Part shown: piece by piece, positions 1-10,675 of the stretch | Layout of the letters: each line of letters begins with the position of its first letter | Numbering within the stretch: the stretch's first letter is position 1 | NCBI GenBank assembly: GCA_002682825.1 | Contig: NOKP01000003.1 | Span: 2,046,001-2,110,000, forward strand | Length of the DNA stretch: 64,000 nucleotides | DNA from: Neonectria sp. B-13 | Taxonomy: Eukaryota > Ascomycota > Sordariomycetes > Hypocreales > Nectriaceae | Direction: 5' to 3' | Position numbers and translations under genes: made by a program | Notes under the pieces: generated by a model | The model's database searches: none | Seen by the model: only the letters and a program-made list of their open reading frames with translations | Told to the model about the DNA's origin: nothing

Positions 1-349
1 TGGCCGTCAAAGGAACCGCTGAGGTGGTGCCCGTGGAGGACGTTACGGTATAGAAGCTCAGGGCACGAATAAGCCCAGCACACTTGACCCGGCATGCATG
101 ATATGAACCATTCGATTGTACGATAGGAAAAGGCCGACAGTATGTCGAGGTTTTACATGTAGATCTACCCGGATACATCTTGCAATACACGAAGCGAGCA
201 GGATATCCCTTGTCCTCTGCTTCCCAACCCTTTTCAAGACGCCCGAGTATAACACAAAAGACCCATGGCTTGAGCAGTTTTACATCCTACACCATGTATC
301 GTACATTTTGTACATGCTAGTTTTCACGGCATCCAGACCAATGACTAGT
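1..349. other. 3' flank of the GPI13-like gene
   Basis: No gene is recognised here. The stretch lies downstream of the stop codon of the minus-strand GPI-anchor gene and probably holds its 3' UTR and polyadenylation region. An open plus-strand frame crossing 116-865 is antisense to that gene and has no protein-like features. Confidence 0.5.
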
Positions 350-3300
350 CTAGTCCGCAAACCCAAACACCTCGCTGAGGGCCAGGGCGTTGGTGCGTAC
401 GCCAGTGAGCGTGACGAAGATGGCCACGAGGTCGAGACAGAGAAGCGCGACGGTCGCGAGCATGAAGCGTGGGTTGAAGACGCGGTACAGCATGAGGTGG
501 CGACGCAACCAGCCCGCCCAGCTCATAGTGGCCAGGGCCTCGACGGCGAAGTAGGCGATGAAGACGCCGAGGCTGCGCGCGGCTGTCTCCAGCACACCCC
601 TTTGCTTGGGACCGGTCTTCCACATGGAAAGGAGAGGCACCGAAGTCGCCGCGAGGATCTGACCGCCAAAGGTGTTAAGGGCGACGACGATGGGCGTCCA
701 CGGGTAGCGAATGGTGAAGAGAGGGATGAAGGCGCTGTCCCACTGTATGCTCGCCAGCGTTGCCTGGTGGCCCGTCTTGAAGTAGTAAAAGCTGCCCAGG
801 ATAGCAAGCATGACGGGGCCAATGGGGTCCGTTTTGAGGTCGTTGAGGTCCAGGATCTCTGCTAGTGAGAGGATCTGCCACATCATGAGGGCAAGCGCTC
901 CGGCACCCATGGGCTTGGAGAGGAGGAGGCATGCCAAGAGAATGTTGAGTGGCAGCAAGAGATATCGCGCGCCGATGGCATTGGCGTATCCCAGAATCGT
1001 CACAGTAGGCCGGCCTGAACTGGAGGCCGACGATAGGATGGACACGCATGGCGGCGCCCAGACGAAAGCAGTGGTTCCGGCAACAAAGGCCAGAGCGAGG
1101 ACTATCTGAGCCACGTAGATACCCACAGTCTTGAGAGTGCCCTCAGGAAGACTTCCTGCGAGCCAGTCGCCATTATCAGCAGCATCGATGATCCAGTACA
1201 CCGCCGCCAAGAAGAGTCCACCGCGGAAGATGTAGCCGATCCACGTAGGCGCTAGACCCTCCCACGATCTCGTTGGCGTGAGGAAGGACTTGATGATGGC
1301 CGGGAGGGCGACAAATATGATAACGGGGATGATGAGCTGCCACTTAGCCGATGTCGACGACGAGGCGGATGCGTAGTAGGTGGATATGCAGTACGGCATC
1401 TGCTCCTCGCGGCAAAGCTTCGAGTACGACGCCAGGCGTCCAAGAATCACAAATGCAATGGAGTGGTACACGCCCATGGTGCGGCCCACCTTGGACTCAA
1501 TGCGGAAAGATGAGATGGCACTGGCAATACCGAACGTGGTGATGAAGAAGAGCAGGATGGAGTCTTCCCAGATCGTGAACGAGTTGGACGCAAACCCAAT
1601 CGACTGGCTGACGGTGAAGACAACGGCCAGCCAACCCCAGAAGGACGTTGGCAGCATGTTGAGGAGGCTCTTTCCTGCTTCGTGGAGCGACGATCCCACG
1701 CCAACCATGAGCAAAATCATGACCAGCGCGGCGAGGCCGTCCATTGGCTGCCCGCGATATACGGCAACGCCAATGAGAACTGCCAGAGTGAAGAGGAGTT
1801 TTGGATCCCACATCCCCTTAAGCAGGTCCTTGTGGAAGATCTGGTCCGGTTGAGGCTCGATATCACCCCGTAATCCCATGAGCTCTAGCTTCCTCTCGGC
1901 GTAATCGAGCTCGGCGTCATTGTTAACAACGAAGTCATCGTCCTCATCGCGGGACGAGTACATCAGCAGGATGACGACTCCGAGCCCGAAGACTACGATG
2001 CCCATAATCATACGGGGAACGTCAAAACGTGTCCACAAGCTCTTGCAAACCCGCAGAGCCTCCTCCTGAAAGCGCGTGAATGCGACATACATATCACGGT
2101 CTTTCTTGGCCAACGTGGCCTCGGACCACAACGCGGCGGGTGAGCCCTCTTCAGAATTCTGAGCAACTCCACGGGCCTTACCATAAGAGGCCTGATATCT
2201 CTCGATTCCAGCGGAAGCAACTCGCGAGACGGCCGCAAGGTTGCGCCAGTCATTGCCCTTGGTACCGGCAAATGCCTCTTCGATGGGACCTCCAAGGTTG
2301 TTGTAGGGGATGGGAATGCCCAGAAGCAGCGCCAGTGTGGGCACGAGATCGATTTGGTTCACTGGTCGGATTTTGGCGTTTGCGGGGGGCGTCGCGAACT
2401 CAGGGGAGGTTCTGCCAAAGAAAGGCTTCTTCGTGTACATCCATAAAGCAGCTTCAACCTCGTCATCACTCTCACCACCGTGGTCGCCCTTGCTGTCCAT
2501 ACCATGGTCTCCCATGACGACTAGAAGCGTGTTGTCATCGAGGCTTTCCACCACATTTTGCACGAACTCGTTCATCTGTTTAAGCTTGGAGGCCATTGCG
2601 AAATGGTCCGGTCCATATCGGTGTCCGGCATGGTCAACGCCGAGGCAATGCCCAATAAGCAGGTCCCATTCTCCCTTGCGCTCTGGCTTCAACAGAGGGA
2701 AGATATTATCGATGACACCATTGTCAACTGTGTGTAGATCATAGACGTGGAAGCTGTCGTAGGCCTTGCTAATATTCGCCTCGAAGTACCCAGGGAAGAG
2801 GGACATCCACGTATCGTCGCCGAGATGGGCAATCTTCTTTCCAGCATCCTTCATTTGCATCAAGAGGTTGTCCTCCTCGATGGCGGTGCCCGCAAAGTTG
2901 CTGCCCGCATCCATAAAGGTTGGCAGAGTGCCGGTGGTCAGCCCCTTGAGCCGCTGTAGCGTCGTCGTCGGGGGATCCGCGATGAAGGGTCGTAGGAACG
3001 CGTTCTGGGGCGACTTGACAGCGGTTTCGTAAAGATATGGGAAGGCGTTGTGGAAATGCTGCGCACTTTCAGGGTTCTCGGGGACAGTGAAATCGTATCG
3101 GAGCGCGTCGATCAGCAGAACAACGGCACGATCGAACGACTTGGGGTGCCAGCAGCCACCGTCAACGTTCAAAAGGCCTTTGGTATTCTCGATTGGGGGT
3201 TCCGTGCAGTTGGACTTCTCGTCGAGCACCAAGCGGGTGAGGAGAAAGCCGCTGGTGAAGAGCCATATGCCGACGGCGTGGACGACGAGCAGCCAGCACC

Positions 3301-3556
3301 AAAAGAAGACAGTCCACCGCCAGCGCTTCTGGTAGACAGTCTGGCGCTTCTTGTCGAGCTTCACGCGGTGTAGCTCCAGCATGTCGACATTCTCAATGGC
3401 CGGGGGCAAGCCTTGCCTCGCGGGGACAGCCTTCGCGGCAGCGGCCTTCTGAGCATCCTGGGCGCGCTTCGCCTTGGCCCATTGCTCGGAGATGGCCTGG
3501 TACTCGGACGGCGGGGCCGGCGGCTTGGCCTTTGGCTTGGGGCTTCGCGAAGGCAT
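350..3556 (-). CDS. GPI13: GPI ethanolamine phosphate transferase 3 (Gpi13/PIG-O family)
   Basis: Predicted to transfer phosphoethanolamine from phosphatidylethanolamine to the third mannose of the GPI precursor in the ER, the step that provides the bridge to protein. The 1068-residue single-exon protein has the family layout: a cytosolic basic and proline-rich N-terminus, a transmembrane segment at about residues 80-108, a lumenal alkaline-phosphatase-type domain, and many C-terminal membrane spans from about residue 515 on. Visible metal-site and active-site motifs are VVLLIDALRYDF, PTTTLQRLKGLTTGTLPTF with the Thr-rich nucleophile region, HLGDDTW and MGDHGMDSKGDHGG. Length is close to yeast Gpi13 (about 1017). 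The combination of FLRPFIADPPTTT and a long membrane half favours Gpi13 over Mcd4 or Gpi7. The ATG is the first in frame and precedes the conserved anchor. No intron is needed. Confidence 0.93.
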   Translation of the reverse strand: MPSRSPKPKAKPPAPPSEYQAISEQWAKAKRAQDAQKAAAAKAVPARQGLPPAIENVDMLELHRVKLDKKRQTVYQKRWRWTVFFWCWLLVVHAVGIWLFTSGFLLTRLVLDEKSNCTEPPIENTKGLLNVDGGCWHPKSFDRAVVLLIDALRYDFTVPENPESAQHFHNAFPYLYETAVKSPQNAFLRPFIADPPTTTLQRLKGLTTGTLPTFMDAGSNFAGTAIEEDNLLMQMKDAGKKIAHLGDDTWMSLFPGYFEANISKAYDSFHVYDLHTVDNGVIDNIFPLLKPERKGEWDLLIGHCLGVDHAGHRYGPDHFAMASKLKQMNEFVQNVVESLDDNTLLVVMGDHGMDSKGDHGGESDDEVEAALWMYTKKPFFGRTSPEFATPPANAKIRPVNQIDLVPTLALLLGIPIPYNNLGGPIEEAFAGTKGNDWRNLAAVSRVASAGIERYQASYGKARGVAQNSEEGSPAALWSEATLAKKDRDMYVAFTRFQEEALRVCKSLWTRFDVPRMIMGIVVFGLGVVILLMYSSRDEDDDFVVNNDAELDYAERKLELMGLRGDIEPQPDQIFHKDLLKGMWDPKLLFTLAVLIGVAVYRGQPMDGLAALVMILLMVGVGSSLHEAGKSLLNMLPTSFWGWLAVVFTVSQSIGFASNSFTIWEDSILLFFITTFGIASAISSFRIESKVGRTMGVYHSIAFVILGRLASYSKLCREEQMPYCISTYYASASSSTSAKWQLIIPVIIFVALPAIIKSFLTPTRSWEGLAPTWIGYIFRGGLFLAAVYWIIDAADNGDWLAGSLPEGTLKTVGIYVAQIVLALAFVAGTTAFVWAPPCVSILSSASSSGRPTVTILGYANAIGARYLLLPLNILLACLLLSKPMGAGALALMMWQILSLAEILDLNDLKTDPIGPVMLAILGSFYYFKTGHQATLASIQWDSAFIPLFTIRYPWTPIVVALNTFGGQILAATSVPLLSMWKTGPKQRGVLETAARSLGVFIAYFAVEALATMSWAGWLRRHLMLYRVFNPRFMLATVALLCLDLVAIFVTLTGVRTNALALSEVFGFAD

Positions 3557-4331
3557 CGTTTAGGGGCGTGTTCGGATCGCGGTCGCAGGTGAGGTCGCAA
3601 TCTGGGCCATTGACTGCCCGTGGGGCGTGGAAGATGAGGGCGATGATGTGGTATTGGACGTGGCCTTTCAGCGCATCCGATGGGTGAGGGTATAGGGACT
3701 GGGTTGAGTTTGTGTGGTGGAGCTGTGGCGTAGGAGCTCTGGCGTAGAACTTACAAGCGTGGTTGTATGGGCATGAGTGGGGCCGGCCGCAGCTTCCGTC
3801 GCGGGTCTTTGGGGAAGCTCCAATCGGACAAGACATGATGTCAGGTCTCAGCGTGGGCTTCAATTTCTACTCTGTAATTATACTACAACTGAAATACTTG
3901 CTTACATATATTTCACCATCGCCACAAATTCACATACGGTCAGACGGGGACGCCGATAGAGCTAATCAAGAAACAGTCAAATTATTCAGTTCCATCGCCC
4001 ACCCCACGCTGCACAATTCTTTCCTTAGCCCGTTGCCTGCCTGCCTGTTCTACTTGATTCAAAGATTCAAAGATTCATTCGTCAAGGCGTCTCAGTGTTC
4101 GTCCATATCTAGTATCGATATCGAGATTGATAGCGAAATGCAGTAAAAGAAAAAAGCCACCAAGTTGTATCCGGAACGCCGTACAGTGCCAGTATCCTGT
4201 CCCCGGTTTGCCTCAGCCCTTGAGGGCACGCGAAGAACAGAAGAGAAATAACCACGACGCAGGTGTTGTAGGGTCAGAGTATGTCAGACAGACTCATTCC
4301 CCTATGACATACCATTGCGGGCTGAACTGCT
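3557..4331. other. Intergenic region between two minus-strand genes
   Basis: This stretch contains the 5' leader and promoter of the GPI13-like gene and the 3' end of the cytochrome b561-like gene. The part from about 3860 to 4140 is AT-rich. Short open frames here show no family motif. No gene is recognised. Confidence 0.5.
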
Positions 4332-7068
4332 CTAGTTAAACATGTCTGAGTCACCTGGCTTGCTCGTCTGGCTGGCTCTTCTTCGTTCTTCTCGTCGTCG
4401 TCGCCGATTATTCGTAGCCGCAATAGAGCCGGCTGGTGTAGGCTTGTCGCGTCCAGGGGGGGATGGGGTGAGAGCGCTCCAAGTCCCATTTCCATGACTC
4501 TCGCCCATGCTGCCAAGGCTAGACACCGTCTGGTTCGGCAACGGGGTGACAGGAGGCTGGCCAGAACCAGAGCCAGATGGTCCCCCCTGTGTTTGCTGGC
4601 CCGAGTAGTAGGCCGAGTCCTTGCCTCGTTTCGCCTTGGCAAAGGCTGGATTTGGCGGGGATAAGGGTATGGGATCTTCTGCCTCTACTCTTCGTTCGGC
4701 GACTACCTCGGCTCTCCTCTGACTCGAGTCCCGTCGGTATCGTCGACGCCCGTAGCTGGGCGACTCCATTTCGGAGATGTTGCTCTCGGCGTCTCCTCTG
4801 CGACCTCGTGCCTTCATGGCCTCTTCTTCGGTGAGTCGGCGAAGTGTCACGTTTCTATCCCGATCATCATGCACCTTCAACTTGACACTCAGGCTTGCGG
4901 GCGAGGCATACCGCACTCGGTCCTCAGGAAGAGGTAGATCACTTTCGGTGGCCAAGAGCCCACCCGTCGCTGGCGCTCGTCCCTGTCGAGATCGTTGAGG
5001 GCGAGAGCCTGGCGAAATACCAGATGCATCCGATCCTCCAGCCCCACCAACGGCCAGAACGCCTTGCGGGTCGGGAGGCATTAATGGCATTGATACATGC
5101 TCGACGCTCTGTCTTGACCTAGACCCATGGCCACTTGCAACTGGAGGTAGGGTGCTTGGCGATATGGTGCTTGGTTGTAAGGTGCTCAGCGGTAAGGTAC
5201 TCGGCGGGAGAGTGCTCGGTGGGAGGGTGCTCGGTGGAAGGGTGCTCGGTGGAAGGGTGCTAAGGTCTGTGTGATGACCATAGGGCCCACGACGTGGCGT
5301 GTCGATAGATGATTCAGTCAACTCGGAAGACAGAACCGAGCTGCGGTTGAAGCCTGTCGGGCGTCGTTGGGCCATGGGTCGACGAGCCGATGATTGCCTA
5401 GTCGGCGAAGGGTGTCCATCTCCGGTAAACCTCGACACAGACGTACCGGACCTCAGATCCTCCTCGTCTCGTAGTCGCCGCTGCTCTTCCTTGTTGGCTT
5501 TTCGGTCTGCCAACTTCTTTGCAAACCAACCCATGCCAAGACCACTGAAGAACCCCTTCGCAATGCCGCCGCCGCCGCCGCCAGCGGCTCGCTCCTCGGG
5601 TTCTCTGCGCGATGGGCTCTGGTACGACACGTAATCAGATTCGTCGTAGCTAGCCCTTGAAAATCGGTGGGGACGCGTCGCGCGTCGTGGCGTCGTTGGC
5701 GGTTGGGAGCTCAATCTCGAGTCAATCTCGCTCCTCGTTAATAAAGTAGTTGTAGCAGGGTTTCTTGTAGGGGGGTTGAGAGAGGTCCGGGTGAAATCGG
5801 ATTCGTGTCTGGTTGTTTGGGTCACATCACTAGTGAAGTCGGTCATTGTTGGGGCGCCACGATTTGATTGATATCGTCGTGGTGTTTCGGTAGACACGGC
5901 AGAGTATTCTTCATCCCGATCTCGTTCTCGCTTGTTCATCATGCCCGAGACCAGTTTGCCAGCGCCGATCGCTGCTGCAATACCGCCAAAGGTCTTCAAG
6001 AAACCGCCGCCCTTCTTCTTTGGCGTCGGAGGCTCGGAGTACTTGTCGGACAAGTAGCTGGCGGAGCCGCGCCTTGATGCAATGACTTCTGGTCCACGGC
6101 TGCGGTTGAGAGAGGATCGGCTCGGACTTCGACTTCGGCTTCGGCTGCGGTCCCTGTTCTTGTTCCGTCCCCGGGTCAGGGCGAATAGACCAGCGCCGGC
6201 CGCGAGAGGCCCTAGCCATTTGATCTTGCTTTTAGGTTCCTCAGTCTCGTGTCCCGAGGCAAAGTACTCAGATTCGGTGACTCTGGTGCGGGTTGTCTCA
6301 GTCCGCCCAGACTGTGCACCACTCATGTAAAACTCGCGGCGGCTTTCTGACCGGTAGCTCAGGATAAAGTAGACAAGTAGCAGGAAGCCCATCCAGACGG
6401 CGTAGAGGATGAAGAGGTACTTGGGAGAGCCGTAGAGGGTGAGCCCAAGTGGAACCTGAGTAATGCCCAAAAGGGCAATAGCTCTACCGCACCATTGGTG
6501 GAGCATGATGCGAAGTGACCGGGACTTGGTGATATGTCGAACCAATCGACCTCCGACGATCTGGAGGATAAACATTGCAAAGATGGCAACGCCGATTCCA
6601 TGGTGTGGATTGGTAAGACTTCTCTCCGGTCCAACGGCGAAATATCCCAGGATGAATACGGCCAGTAGCAAGATACCGGCCAAAATATTTACCTGAGCGT
6701 GGTATTTGACTGCGAAACCAGGACGATGCGAGTAGAACCTGGCGGTCATGACGGAGAAGGGAATAAGGAAGAGGAATATCATGGTGCCCATTATTGCATG
6801 GGCTCGAACCAGCGAGTGGTATTGCGTAAGCGTTGAAAATCTGTTTCCCATGCCTGCCCCCATACGATTAGTATTTGATGTTCCATCGAGGACTGAATAG
6901 TCAAGGAGTCCTACCATTGTACCGCATAGTCTCGAAGTTGAGGCCCTGCAAATTAGGCAACAAAAATGTGTTCTTGTTGAAGTCCCATGTTCCATCGCCG
7001 ACTACCATGGTTTCCGAGTCATAACTCACCGCACCCGGTGCGGAGAGTTCACCTGAGGCCGGCGCCAT
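4332..7068 (-). CDS. Cytochrome b561-like membrane protein with long disordered C-terminal tail
   Basis: Two exons, 6915-7068 and 4332-6853, give 891 residues; the 61-bp intron has a GTAGGA donor and GGGCAG acceptor, and joining restores RYNGMGNRF across the junction. The first ~50 residues (WDFNKNTFLLPNLQGLNFET) are followed by five or six hydrophobic spans between about residues 60 and 225. Histidines in RAHAIMG, VKYHAQ, NPHHGIG and LHQWCG sit where b561 proteins bind two haems, so transmembrane electron transfer (ferric reductase-like) is the inferred role. The remaining ~650 residues are Arg/Ser/Pro-rich, low complexity and probably cytosolic. They include two short hydrophobic Gly/Ala patches (AAGAGLFAL and GGIAAAIGAGK) and a Pro-Pro-Ser-Thr-Leu tandem repeat. 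No signal peptide or DOMON domain is evident. Function of the tail is unknown. Confidence 0.8.
5144..5262 (-). repeat. 15-bp coding minisatellite (PPSTL repeat)
   Basis: About eight tandem 15-bp units (plus-strand form close to GGTGCTCGGTGGAAG) lie in frame inside the b561-like gene and encode repeated Pro-Pro-Ser-Thr-Leu. Units on the protein N-terminal side (high coordinates) are nearly identical. Those toward low coordinates have drifted (LSTLQ, STISP). Being a multiple of three, copy-number change would not shift the frame. Confidence 0.85.
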
Positions 7069-8853
7069 AACGGCGACGACGGGACGGGACGCAGTGTTTC
7101 AGTCAGTCCCGGTGAGGATTGTAGATATCTCGATAAGTGCGAGACCAAGGAGGAATTCGGGTGGGTGTTCGTCTGAGGATGGGGGAAGCCGGAATGCTGT
7201 GGCGTATGGTCTTTTGGGTGTTGAAGCTGTGGGAGGTTTGGCATGTGTCTTAAGCTATCCACCGTGACGGACGCATCTTGATTCGGGGTGGTTCGCAGCT
7301 AAGATGGGGTAGCGACGAGAAGGGTTTGCTTGGACTCGGAGATGTTGAAGCACCAAATTCTCTGTTGGGGCGTAATACCAACGGGTTCATGAGCGGACGG
7401 GGGAGGCAGCCTTCGGGTCCCAATGCTGATTGTCTGGTTGCGGGGTGACGAACAGGATCCCTGTCAGACAACGCATGCAGTGGCGCCGCTGTGGCTGGTG
7501 GATGGGACTTTAGTGCATCATCCACTTTTGGCAGCTGGCGTGTGGCTTGACACTTTGAGACGGAGTGGGGAACCTACAATGGCTGGTTATCTCTGGCCCG
7601 TGGATTCCTATCTTCACGTGACACCTTGCCATGAAGCTCTTTACACAAGACACCATGACATGTGATCGAGCGCGATCCCCGTGCTCAGCTCATGATGATT
7701 AAAAAGATTGTTCTTTGACTTGTCACACAAGTCCTGGTACGGATAGATGCGGGTTACTAGTGTGAAGGGCAGAGTATCAATACCGTCAAGATGATGTCGA
7801 CCACTATCGCTACCTAACAGACTGGGGAAGTCCGGCATCTTGCCATATAAATCAAGGTGGGATGGGACTTTGACGAGAAAGGAAGGTAGTGGCAAAGCAC
7901 GGCTAAAAACAACCACCTTTACCTACAATCCTTGTAATCTAAGTAGGTTGTAGCTTGCTTATGTCAACCGTTCATACTACGTAGATGAAACAAACCGTGG
8001 ACACGGCTCGCTCAACGAGTCTGCCCTGCGAGGCAGCTTCCACGTGCATCTCGGCACGTCCCGGCATCACCGTCCTCTGCATAGTCGGCGATCCTACTCC
8101 GAGATGTCGCCGCTGCTAGGTCGCTCTAGGACTTGAGGTTGCAAAGAAACAGGCCAGCGATCGGCCGACCCTTGCTGTAGCCGCCGACACTGCGCGCGAG
8201 TGTATGGAGATCAACTCACTTACCTCTGACACCACAGTTACCCTAGCCCCTGTTGCGCCCGAGGTTGTCATTCAAGGTCATGGCGGCTCAACCACGGCAT
8301 AGGGTCGAGAGTCGGTGTTACGCCGCTTGGTAACCGATACCATCACAATGATCGCCATCATCATTTTAGTTTATTCTAACCACGCCGCCGATCCAAGACT
8401 GGTGAACTCCCAGAAATAGCTTCCCCAAGATCCGGCGGCGTGTGCTCTGAAACCTCTTGCTGGACCATGGGCCCTGCGCCACGCGCCCCCACCATCGAAG
8501 GATTCCTAGAAGCGGGGATAGTGAAATAGGATCTACTGCGTGTATGTACGGTCTTCCCAAATCAGGCTGTTTCCGAAACACCAAAGTCCTGTTTCATTGT
8601 TTCAATTCGCTCTATACTGGGCTCCGCCATCAGGAGGAAGATTAACCCATGACATCAGTGTGCCTAAATGCCCTGCCCTGTATAAAGCAACCGTCCATCC
8701 TTCTCCTTTACTCAGCTTCCTCTTCAGGCCATCCCATCTTGTGGCATCTTCTTCAGTCGTTCCCTTTTTAAACGTAGTCGTCTTCCTTCCCTTTTCTCTA
8801 CGCTACTCGTATTTTCAATCTTTACTGGGTGCCGGCTACCTCACTTCCTAACA
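7069..8853. other. Divergent intergenic region upstream of b561-like and glucanase genes
   Basis: About 1.8 kb between two divergently transcribed genes, so it should hold both promoters. A likely TATA box for the glucanase is at 8681. The leader just before 8854 is pyrimidine-rich, as in highly expressed fungal genes. Other open frames lack protein motifs. Confidence 0.55.
8681..8686 (+). promoter_or_regulatory. Probable TATA box of the exo-glucanase gene
   Basis: TATAAA lies 173 bp upstream of the start codon and is followed by a CT-rich leader (about 8697-8845). Position and leader type fit a strongly expressed fungal promoter. Inferred only from sequence. Confidence 0.5.
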
Positions 8854-10249
8854 ATGTTGACTTCTTCGCTGCTGGTTGCGATCGCAACTCTCACTTCATC
8901 TGCCCAGGCCTGGCTCCCCAACGATGGCACCAACACCGTCCTTGACAAGCGTGGCTTCAGTTTGTTCTCCTCCCAGGAGCAGCAAGGCTCCGACAAGAGA
9001 TGGCTTCCCGCCTCGGGGAAGATCCGTGGTGTGAACCTGGGATCCCTCTTCGTCTTCGAGCCTTGGATGTCCTCGTCGGAGTGGTCCGCCACTGGCTGTT
9101 CAGGCGAGAAGTCCGAGTTCGACTGCGTCATGAACAAGGGCCAAACCACGGCTGACGCGAACTTCAAGGCGCACTGGGCGAGGTTTGTCGGCGAGTCCGA
9201 CCTGAATGACATGGTCAACTACGGCTTGAACACCATTAGAATCCCCCTGGGATACTGGCTGAAGGAGTCACTGGTCGACAGCTCTGAGCACTTCCCCAAG
9301 GGTGGGTTGGACTACCTCACCAAGTTCTGTGGTTGGGCCAGCGATAGGGGCATGTACATCATCCTCGAGTACGTTTTCCCTGCCTGTAATGCATGTTATC
9401 GAAGCTAAGAAGTACAGCCTCCACGGTGCTCCCGGCGCACAGCAAACCAACCAGCCCTTCACCGGCCAGTACGCCAGTACGGTTGGCTTCTACAACGACT
9501 ACAACTATGGCCGTTCCATTGAGTGGCTCGAGTGGATCGTCGACATTGTTCACAAGACCAGCGAGTACCGAAATGTCGGCATGATTGAACTCGTCAACGA
9601 GCCGCTCAACTGGGACAACGCAGTCGATACTCTGCGTTCCTCGTACTACCCCAAAGCCTACAAGGTATGTATTCATCAACATCCCGGTACGATTTCCTAC
9701 TCACCCCTATCACAGGCCATCCGCACCGTTGAGGACAACCTGAGCGTCAAGTCAAACGACCGCCTCCACATCCAGATGATGAGCTCCCTCTGGGGCAGCG
9801 GCAACCCTGTGGAGCATCTCGACGACACCTCCTTCACGGCCTTCGACGACCACCGCTACCTCAAGTGGGACACCAGCGTCACCGTCTCCCACGATGCGTA
9901 TATCCAGACTTCCTGCAAGGACGATCGCAACTCCGACGGCCCGTCCATTGTCGGCGAGTGGAGCATCGCGGTCCCCGACAATGTGGAGAGCACCGATGAG
10001 TGGAGCCCGGCCTCGCAGAAGGCCTTCTACTCCAAGTGGTTTGCCGCCCAGGTTCATGCGTATGAGGCATCGACGCTTGGTTGGGTCTTCTGGTCCTGGA
10101 AGACCGACTTGGGCGACGACTACCGCTGGTCCTACAAGGGTATGTCAAGCGCTTCTGATATTGAGATCGAGATAGCTAACTGTTTTTCAGCTGCCGTTGA
10201 GGCCGGTGTCATCCCGACGGATCTGGGCTCCATTTCTAGCCCCTGCTAA
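8854..10249 (+). CDS. exgA: Secreted exo-1,3-beta-glucanase, GH5 subfamily 9 type
   Basis: Predicted to release glucose from the ends of 1,3-beta-glucans in cell-wall remodelling or nutrition. Four exons (8854-9368, 9418-9664, 9716-10139, 10191-10249) with 49-51-bp introns give 414 residues, usual for fungal ExgA. The N-terminus is a signal peptide (MLTSSLLVAIATLTSSAQA), then a dibasic KRW site suited to Kex2 processing just before the mature enzyme. Core motifs are KIRGVNLGSLFVFEPW, DLHGAPGAQ (formed across intron 1), LVNEPLNW with acid/base Glu at about 233, and VGEWSIAV with nucleophile Glu at about 335. The second intron is a multiple of three without a stop, so a naive ORF reads through it and adds 17 spurious residues. 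ATG chosen because it starts the signal peptide. Confidence 0.94.
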
Positions 10250-10675
10250 ACGGTACTCCGCACCAGAACGGCGCCAAGGCTATACAGCTTTAACAGATCA
10301 TCTGAGGCAGCTTATCGTCTGTACTAAACTATTGTATTCAGAATTGTATTATTATTATTATATTTATCCTTTAAGCTAAGTGCTGTATGCTTTAGGCGTT
10401 GTGAAGGTAGGTGTGGGTGAACTTTTGGTGAAATGTGACTGGACGTGTAGAGCGTTTCGCTGAAACACGTTCTGTCTATGAAGTAGCATTGATGGCTCCC
10501 GTAAAGCTTGCGTTGTTCAATTCTTATTATAACCTATCCAGGTTGGCGATGAAATTATCCAAAGTGTCCCATGTAATGCACGATCGCCCCCTTTACTCCC
10601 AGTCCCATGCATGTAACCCAGTCTATGCTAATTATCACGCCAAATTACCCACATCACAAATCCAGTGAGCGTTCT
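10250..10675. other. Convergent 3' regions of glucanase and ABC transporter genes
   Basis: AT-rich spacer between two convergent genes with an ATT run near 10345-10362. No gene seen. It should contain both polyadenylation regions. Confidence 0.5.

Noticed and set aside
116..865. 249-codon plus-strand open frame
   Set aside because: It is antisense to the GPI13-like coding region, is rich in Glu/Gly/Arg from reverse-strand codon bias, and has no motif.
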